Of a stretch of 64,000 nucleotides of DNA, positions 59,377-64,000 are shown piece after piece. The first letter of the stretch is position 1; each line of letters starts with the position of its first letter. The notes below the pieces were generated by a model. That model did no database searches and had not been told where the DNA came from. It was given only the letters and a program-made list of their open reading frames with translations. The translations under genes and the position numbers were made by a program. The DNA lies in contig NZ_JAPKFL010000005.1 of the NCBI RefSeq assembly GCF_026262575.1, forward strand, positions 186,001 through 250,000, given 5' to 3'. The stretch is from Streptomyces marinisediminis. GTDB taxonomy: Bacteria > Actinomycetota > Actinomycetes > Streptomycetales > Streptomycetaceae.

Positions 59377-60852
59377 GTGAGGTGTCTGGTCACCGGCGCC
59401 AGTGGCTACGTCGGCGGGCGGCTGGTGCCCGAACTGCTGGCCGCCGGGTACGGGGTGCGCTGCCTGGCGCGTACCCCGGCGAAGCTGCGCGATCACCCTT
59501 GGGCCGACCGGGTGGAGGTGGTGGCCGGCGACGTCACCGATCCGCAGTCGCTGCGGGGCGCGATGACCGGGGTGGACGTCGCCTACTACCTGGTGCACGC
59601 GATGACCGGGGGCCGGGACTTCGAGTCCAGCGACCGTGCGGCCGCGACCGCGTTCGGCGAGCAGGCCCGCGCGTGCGGCGTGCGGCGGATCGTTTACCTG
59701 GGCGGACTGACCCCGCGGGGGGTGCCGCGCGAGCGGCTCTCCCCCCACCTGCGCTCGCGGGCCGAGGTGGGACAGATCCTGCGTTCCTGCGGCGTCCCGA
59801 CGGCCGAACTGCGCGCCGCGGTCATCATCGGCTCCGGGTCGGCGTCGTTCGAGATGCTGCGTTACCTCACCGAACGACTCCCGGTCATGGTCACCCCGCG
59901 CTGGGTAAGCACCCGGGTGCAGCCGATCGCGGTGCGCGACGTGCTGCACTACCTGGTGGGGTGCGCCCGACTCCCGGACGAGGTCAACCGGCGCTTCGAC
60001 ATCGGTGGCCCGGAGGTGACGACGTACCGCGGCATGATGCGGGGGTACGCCGCTGTGGCCGGTCTGCCCCGGCGCGTCATCGTGCCCGTCCCGGCGCTGA
60101 CGCCGCGGCTGTCCAGCCACTGGATCGGGCTGGTCACCCCGGTACCACCGAGCGTGGCCCGGCCGCTGACCGACTCCCTGCGCCACGAGGTCGTCTGCCA
60201 AGACCGCGGCATCGCGGCCCACGTGCCCGACCCGCCGCAGGGCCTGACCGACGTGACGCAGGCCCTGCGCCTGGCCCTGCGCCGCATCCGCGAGGCACAG
60301 GTGGCCACCCGGTGGTCCTCGGCCTCGGTGCCCGGGGCCCCCAGCGACCCGCTGCCCACCGACCCGAACTGGGCGGGCGGCAGCCTCTACACCGACCAGC
60401 GCACACGGACGGTAGCGGCCTCCCCCGGGGCGCTGTGGCGGGTGGTGGAGGGGATCGGCGGCGAGAACGGCTGGTACTCCTTCCCGCTCGCCTGGACGGT
60501 GCGCGGCCTGGTGGACCGGCTGGTGGGCGGCGTGGGCCTGCGTCGCGGGCGGCGCGACGCACGGCGGCTGCGGGTGGGCGACTCGCTGGACTTCTGGCGC
60601 GTGGAGGAGATCGAGCCGGGGAGCCTGCTGCGGCTGCGTGCCGAGATGCGGCTGCCGGGGCTGGCCTGGCTGGAGCTGACCGTCGGCCGCGACGACCGGG
60701 GGCGCACCCGCTACGGGCAGCGCGCCGTCTTCCACCCGCACGGCCTGCTGGGCCACCTGTACTGGTGGGCCGTCAGCCCTTTCCACGCGCTCGTCTTCGG
60801 GGGCATGGCACGCAACATCGCCCGCACCGCGGCCCGCGCTTCGCGGGAGTGA
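59377..60852 (+). CDS. Atypical SDR NAD(P)-binding protein with DUF2867 domain
   Basis: 491 aa from GTG 59377 (GGGAGG 9 nt upstream; GTG 59371 possible). Residues 1-300 form an extended Rossmann fold: CLVTGASGYVGGRLVPELLA (3-22; GxxGxxG), VEVVAGDVTDPQSLRGAM, RIVYLGGLTPRGVPRERLS and AELRAAVIIGSGSASFEMLR. The usual Tyr-x-x-x-Lys active site is missing, as in NmrA-like and Ycf39-like atypical SDRs. Residues 320-491 are a DUF2867 domain (LYTDQRTRTVAASPGALWRV, GWYSFPLAWTVRGLVDRLVG) of the SRPBCC superfamily. Function unknown. Confidence 0.87.
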   Translation: MRCLVTGASGYVGGRLVPELLAAGYGVRCLARTPAKLRDHPWADRVEVVAGDVTDPQSLRGAMTGVDVAYYLVHAMTGGRDFESSDRAAATAFGEQARACGVRRIVYLGGLTPRGVPRERLSPHLRSRAEVGQILRSCGVPTAELRAAVIIGSGSASFEMLRYLTERLPVMVTPRWVSTRVQPIAVRDVLHYLVGCARLPDEVNRRFDIGGPEVTTYRGMMRGYAAVAGLPRRVIVPVPALTPRLSSHWIGLVTPVPPSVARPLTDSLRHEVVCQDRGIAAHVPDPPQGLTDVTQALRLALRRIREAQVATRWSSASVPGAPSDPLPTDPNWAGGSLYTDQRTRTVAASPGALWRVVEGIGGENGWYSFPLAWTVRGLVDRLVGGVGLRRGRRDARRLRVGDSLDFWRVEEIEPGSLLRLRAEMRLPGLAWLELTVGRDDRGRTRYGQRAVFHPHGLLGHLYWWAVSPFHALVFGGMARNIARTAARASRE

Positions 60853-60897
60853 GCGCGCCCCGCGGCGGACGCCGGTGGCCCACTGCCGGGCGCGCTC
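60851..60897. terminator. Bidirectional terminator
   Basis: GAGCGCGCCC (60851-60860) pairs perfectly with GGGCGCGCTC (60888-60897); the intervening 27 nt contain CCGG-type inner pairing. It lies between the convergent SDR and DUF4397 genes. Confidence 0.6.
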
Positions 60898-60914
60898 GAC
60901 GGAGTACGGCCGTG

Positions 60915-61796
60915 TCAGCCGCCTGCGGCCGCGCGGCGACGGGCGACGGCCAGCGCGGTGGCCACCAGGGCGGCCGACGCGCCTCCCGCGACCGACCAGG
61001 CGGTGGAGTCGTCGACCTGCCCGGCCAGCGCGGAGTTCCCGCCGCCGGGGGTGCCCGTCGGTGTGCCGCTGGGCGTCCCGGTGGGCGTCTGACTGGGTGT
61101 GGCGTGCTCGCCCCCGCCCAGGGCCTGCGTCTTCAGCGCGAGGTTGTCCTCGTCGGCGCTGCCCCAGGCGTAGACCACCGTGCTCGTGCCCTCCTCCAGC
61201 GTCAGGTCCGCGGGTCCGATCGCCACGTCGTCGGTCCCGGCGAGCACGACGTCGGCGGACACCGTCCCGGACGGCACCTCGGTGGTCGCCTCGTTGGGGT
61301 TCTCCAGCCCCTCGACGAGCGCCTTCCCACCGGCGCGCACGTCCACCGCGGGGGCGGCCGCGACGTGGCGGACGGTGAGCCGGGCCTGCCCGGAAGCCAC
61401 CTGTGAGGTGTCGTTGACGAAGGACGTGAGCTGCGGTTCGCCCTGCGCGGACAGGTGTGCGGCGACGGTGGCGTTGCCGCCTGCGGGCACCTCGACGGTC
61501 TTCTCGACGACCGGGTCGTCCTCCTGCGGGTCGGCGCCGTCCTCGAAGACGCGGAGGTCGTAACTGCCGGCGTCCAGTTGCTGCGGTTCGCTGAGCGTGC
61601 CGGGCTCGAAGTCGGGTATGAGCTCCCGGTCCCCGGTGTAGACGTCGACCGTCGTGTCCGGCACGCCGTGGAAGACGGAGACCGTGGCCTGCTCGTCCTG
61701 GTGGGGCGCGGCGTACGCCGGTGCGGTGGCCATCAGGCCGAGCACGCAGCTCCCGGCCGCGGCGGCGAGGAGAGCGGGCTTGCGCTTGTGCGACAT
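60915..61796 (-). CDS. Secreted, membrane-anchored DUF4397 domain protein
   Basis: 293 aa, ATG start behind AAAGGAAC. Signal peptide: KRK basic n-region, hydrophobic core LLAAAAGSCVLGLMATAP and AYA-A cleavage near residue 29. Residues 36-225 hold DUF4397 beta domains (VSVFHGVPDTTVDVYTGDRE, LDAGSYDLRVFEDGADPQED, VRHVAAAPAVDVRAGGKALV). A Thr/Pro/Ser/Gly stalk of TPTGTPSG-type repeats (about 232-252) leads to a C-terminal transmembrane helix (SVAGGASAALVATALAVA) ending in RRRAAAGG. No LPXTG sorting signal. Likely displayed on the cell surface. Confidence 0.92.
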   Translation of the reverse strand: MSHKRKPALLAAAAGSCVLGLMATAPAYAAPHQDEQATVSVFHGVPDTTVDVYTGDRELIPDFEPGTLSEPQQLDAGSYDLRVFEDGADPQEDDPVVEKTVEVPAGGNATVAAHLSAQGEPQLTSFVNDTSQVASGQARLTVRHVAAAPAVDVRAGGKALVEGLENPNEATTEVPSGTVSADVVLAGTDDVAIGPADLTLEEGTSTVVYAWGSADEDNLALKTQALGGGEHATPSQTPTGTPSGTPTGTPGGGNSALAGQVDDSTAWSVAGGASAALVATALAVARRRAAAGG

Positions 61797-62386
61797 GGGC
61801 TGTTCCTTTCGTTCGGGCAGGTGGCCGCGGGGCTGTCCCGGACGTCCCGGGCCGGGGACGTGGGGGCGCCGCCCGGAGGGGAAGCGCCTGGGGCGGCCGT
61901 CGTGTCGTGAGTGGGGGGCCTCCCCGCACCGTGCCCTTCTCGGGCGACGTGTTCGCGGTGGCGTACTCGCCCGGTCGTGTCGTGCGGCGTGCCGCCGGGA
62001 CGCTGACCCGTACGTGCCGCGGGGTGGCGATCAGCTCTTCCATGATGAGGCCGAACGGCACGTGCGGCATCCGGAGGGCGGAGAGGCCGGCGCGGGCCGC
62101 CCCACACGACCGGGTCGGCACCAGGCAACGACGGACAACGCGCCGACGACCGTGTGCGGCGTCGGCGCGCAGCTTTGGCCCCGCACAGCCCGTCGGCCGG
62201 CGCGCTCCCCACCGTCACCGTTCCCCCGGGCACCCGCCGCAGCCCCGGCCCGCTCTGCCCACCCCGGCCCGAGTGGCGTGGGCGAGGCCGTCGCCGCCGA
62301 GGGGTGCCGCCGCCTCGCGCCGACCGGTCGCCGGTGTGTCCGAAGCCGGTGCCGGGCGGTGTGCGCCGCCCGGCACCGGCGGCGCG
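61797..62386. other. 590-bp intergenic region
   Basis: No convincing gene. It holds the upstream region of the DUF4397 gene at the left and the dps terminator at the right (62346-62379). All reading frames are open in parts, as expected at this GC content, without ribosome sites or recognisable domains. Confidence 0.55.
62346..62379 (-). terminator. Terminator of dps
   Basis: A perfect 14-bp stem (62346-62359 with 62366-62379) with the 6-nt loop TGTGCG, 7 bp beyond the dps stop codon. Confidence 0.85.
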
Positions 62387-62962
62387 TCAGGGCTCGTCGC
62401 GGGCCCGGTCGGCGGCCTGCGCGGCGGCCTGGCCCTCGGTGGCGGCACCCGCCGTGCTCAGCGAGCCGCCCGCGTTCTCCAGGTGGGCGCGCACGAACCA
62501 CTGGAACAGCTCCAGTTGGCGGAGCTGCTCGATGAGCATGTCCTGGGTGACGAGGTCGATGTCGTCGCTGGCGGCCATCGCCTCCCGGTGGTCGGTGATG
62601 ATGCCGGTGTAGACCAGGTCCAGGGCCCCGAGGTGCTCGATCGCACCGGCGCGGCCGACGCCGTAGTCGTCCCAGGAGCGCCCGGCCACCAGGGCGCCGG
62701 GCGTGCCCTGCGGGGACCCGCCGAGCGTGGCGATGCGCTCTGCGGTGGTGTCGGTCATGTCGCGGACGGCGTCGACCTGGGGGTCGAGCATCTCGTGGAC
62801 GGCGATGAAGTGCGGTCCGACGACGTTCCAGTGGATGTGCTTCAGGGTCAGGGCCAGGTCGCTCAGCGCGTGCAGGCGTCCGGTGAGCAACTCGGCCACT
62901 TCCCGGCCGGCCTGCTGGGACAGTCCGGGAACGGTGTAGGAGTGCGTGGTGTGGTGGGTCAT
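62387..62962 (-). CDS. dps: Dps family ferritin-like protein
   Basis: 191 aa, ATG 62962 with GGGAG upstream. Dps proteins form 12-mers that oxidise and store iron and protect DNA. The ferroxidase-site motif ALTLKHIHWNVVGPHFIAVH (about residues 38-57) and the following HEMLDPQVDAVRDMTDTTAE are intact; RIATLGGSPQGTPG is the family's turn. The N-terminal tail (THHTTHSYTVPG) is His/Thr-rich; the C-terminal tail GQAAAQAADRARDEP is charged and disordered. Translationally coupled (ATGA) to the upstream FAD oxidoreductase. Confidence 0.95.
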   Translation of the reverse strand: MTHHTTHSYTVPGLSQQAGREVAELLTGRLHALSDLALTLKHIHWNVVGPHFIAVHEMLDPQVDAVRDMTDTTAERIATLGGSPQGTPGALVAGRSWDDYGVGRAGAIEHLGALDLVYTGIITDHREAMAASDDIDLVTQDMLIEQLRQLELFQWFVRAHLENAGGSLSTAGAATEGQAAAQAADRARDEP

Positions 62963-64000
62963 GCTCGTGTCTCCCAGTGCTCGGCGACGGGCTGTCGCGG
63001 TGTGTGGATCGGAACCGGAGGAGGTGGCGCCAGGGCGCGGGCCAGCAGGCGCAGCGGGGCGGAGCGCCCCGTGGCGGGCACGGTCAGCAGCGGGTGCCCG
63101 CGCACCCGCCAGGTGGCCAGCAGGGCGTTGGCGGCCTGCAGGCCCGTCGTGGCGGCCCGCTCCATCAGCGCGGTGGGCGCCGGCCCGCGCACCAGGTCCC
63201 CGGCGAGGACGAGGCGCGGGTGCGCGGTGCGCACGGTGGGGCGGCCCGGGTAGGTGCCGGGGGCGAACAGCGGGCAGTCCCGGCGCCACTCGTGCCGCTC
63301 GTCGACGGCCACGGCCGACGCGGTCTCGGGGTAGACGCGGGCCAGCTCCGCGCGCAGCCGCCCCTGCACGGCCGCGCGGTCGGCGGCCGGGTCGACGGCG
63401 TAGGCGTGCAGCTCCACCACGCTGCCGCCGCTGCGCCGGGCCCAGCGGGCGGCCTCGCCCTCGTAGCGGTCCAGGACGCTCACGTTGTCCAGCGGACCGT
63501 ATCCGCTGGTGCCCAGAAAGCCGGGCCGCTCCGGGGCGACGGGCCGGTCGAACCAGTACCGCGAGACGCAGAACGGCGGCGCCAGGCGCAGGTGGGCGAT
63601 CCGCTCGCGCCAGCCGGGGTCGCCGATGCCCGGGGAGGCGGCGACGAGGGCCCGCAATCCCGCGGTGTCCAGCGCCAGCACCACCGCGTCGTAGCGCTCG
63701 GCGCGGACCGCGGCGCCGGAGCTGGTGGTCAGGGTGAAGCCGTCCGCGCGGGGTGCCAGCCGCTCGGCGCGGGCGCCGGTGTGCAGGCGGACGCCCAGGC
63801 GGCCCAGGTGGGCGGCCAGCGGGTCCCACAGCGCCGCGGGGAAGGGCTCGGCGGGCACGTCGAACAGCAGGCCCTCGGCCGAACCCAGGAAGTAGATGTG
63901 GAACATCAGCGCCAGCTCGGCGGCCGACAGTTCGCGCGGGTCGGCGAAGAAGCTGCGGGAGAACACCTCGAAGGCCAGGGCCCGCGCCTGTGCCGGGAAG
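62959..64000 (-). CDS. FAD-dependent oxidoreductase, phytoene desaturase/HpnE-like (5' end outside the window)
   Basis: 3' part only, about 347 codons; the frame is open to the window edge, so the N-terminal FAD-binding Rossmann motif lies outside. Visible: SRSFFADPRELSAAELALMF, a substrate-domain helix, LHTGARAERLAPRADGFTLT, DAVVLALDTAGLRALVAASP (amine-oxidase family core), and the second FAD motif VLAGDLVRGPAPTALMERAA then TTGLQAANALLA. This matches FAD-dependent desaturase/isomerase proteins of carotenoid or hopanoid pathways. The stop overlaps the dps start. Substrate unknown. Confidence 0.82.
   Translation of the reverse strand, partial: FPAQARALAFEVFSRSFFADPRELSAAELALMFHIYFLGSAEGLLFDVPAEPFPAALWDPLAAHLGRLGVRLHTGARAERLAPRADGFTLTTSSGAAVRAERYDAVVLALDTAGLRALVAASPGIGDPGWRERIAHLRLAPPFCVSRYWFDRPVAPERPGFLGTSGYGPLDNVSVLDRYEGEAARWARRSGGSVVELHAYAVDPAADRAAVQGRLRAELARVYPETASAVAVDERHEWRRDCPLFAPGTYPGRPTVRTAHPRLVLAGDLVRGPAPTALMERAATTGLQAANALLATWRVRGHPLLTVPATGRSAPLRLLARALAPPPPVPIHTPRQPVAEHWETRA

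Noticed and set aside
61797..62386. Possible small gene in the 590-bp gap, including a minus-strand frame beginning MPHVPFGLIMEELIATP
   Set aside because: It runs on into Arg/Pro-rich text, has no ribosome site and resembles no family I know.
1..64000. CRISPR arrays, tRNA/rRNA genes, insertion sequences, attachment sites
   Set aside because: None found: no regularly spaced repeats with unique spacers, no transposase or integrase motifs, no clover-leaf candidates noticed on either strand.

Overview
The window is very GC-rich, densely coded DNA of a Streptomyces-type actinomycete. The signs are G/C-biased third codon positions, many GTG starts, 4-bp start/stop overlaps inside operons, several apparently leaderless genes, and typical Streptomyces families (RsbW-like ATPase, NsdA-like regulator, DUF6986 aldolase, SpoIIE/PP2C phosphatase, DUF4397 surface protein). 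I saw no tRNA, rRNA, CRISPR array, insertion sequence or phage gene. It reads as a stretch of chromosome.

Layout. 1-6.4 kb: flavin reductase, etfBA with a 20-bp perfect terminator, an aldolase behind a palindromic operator, a ROK sugar kinase, and a kinase-NUDIX fusion. 6.5-17.6 kb: M20 dipeptidase, geranylgeranyl-reductase-like flavoprotein, DUF4442 protein and ROK repressor around a TetR-type palindrome, GNAT enzyme, RsbW-like ATPase, cysteine-synthase-like enzyme, SRPBCC protein, and a large membrane protein carrying a serine-hydrolase motif. 17.7-26.5 kb: a beta-helix/AAA+ fusion, two tandem family-2B encapsulin shell genes with internal cyclic-nucleotide-binding (CNB) domains, phosphoketolase, and a free CNB protein. 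26.7-36.5 kb: MOSC protein, Pro/Gln-rich protein, Asp/Glu racemase, NUDIX, leucine-rich-repeat, ACT and hypothetical proteins, a phosphotransferase, an NsdA-like regulator, and a PAS-PP2C phosphatase with a substituted metal ligand.

36.7-45.1 kb (minus strand): an eight-gene operon for the membrane arm of a complex I-like enzyme (nuoA, a NuoB/NuoD-like fusion with a His-rich linker, nuoH-J-K-L-M-N). It has no NADH module and none of the NuoB iron-sulfur cysteines. 45.3-51.8 kb: helical-repeat protein, GT4 glycosyltransferase, and fused 5-oxoprolinase/hydantoinase.

51.8-59.0 kb: a three-gene operon resembling MukF-MukE-MukB / JetABC, a condensin-like SMC system with no nuclease gene beside it. 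59.4-64 kb: SDR-DUF2867 protein, DUF4397 surface protein, Dps, and the 3' part of a phytoene-desaturase-like flavoprotein that overlaps dps.

The three systems most worth following are the cargo-less tandem encapsulins (with a 226-bp near-identical tract that looks like gene conversion), the nuclease-less SMC operon, and the reduced complex I with its His-rich fusion subunit.
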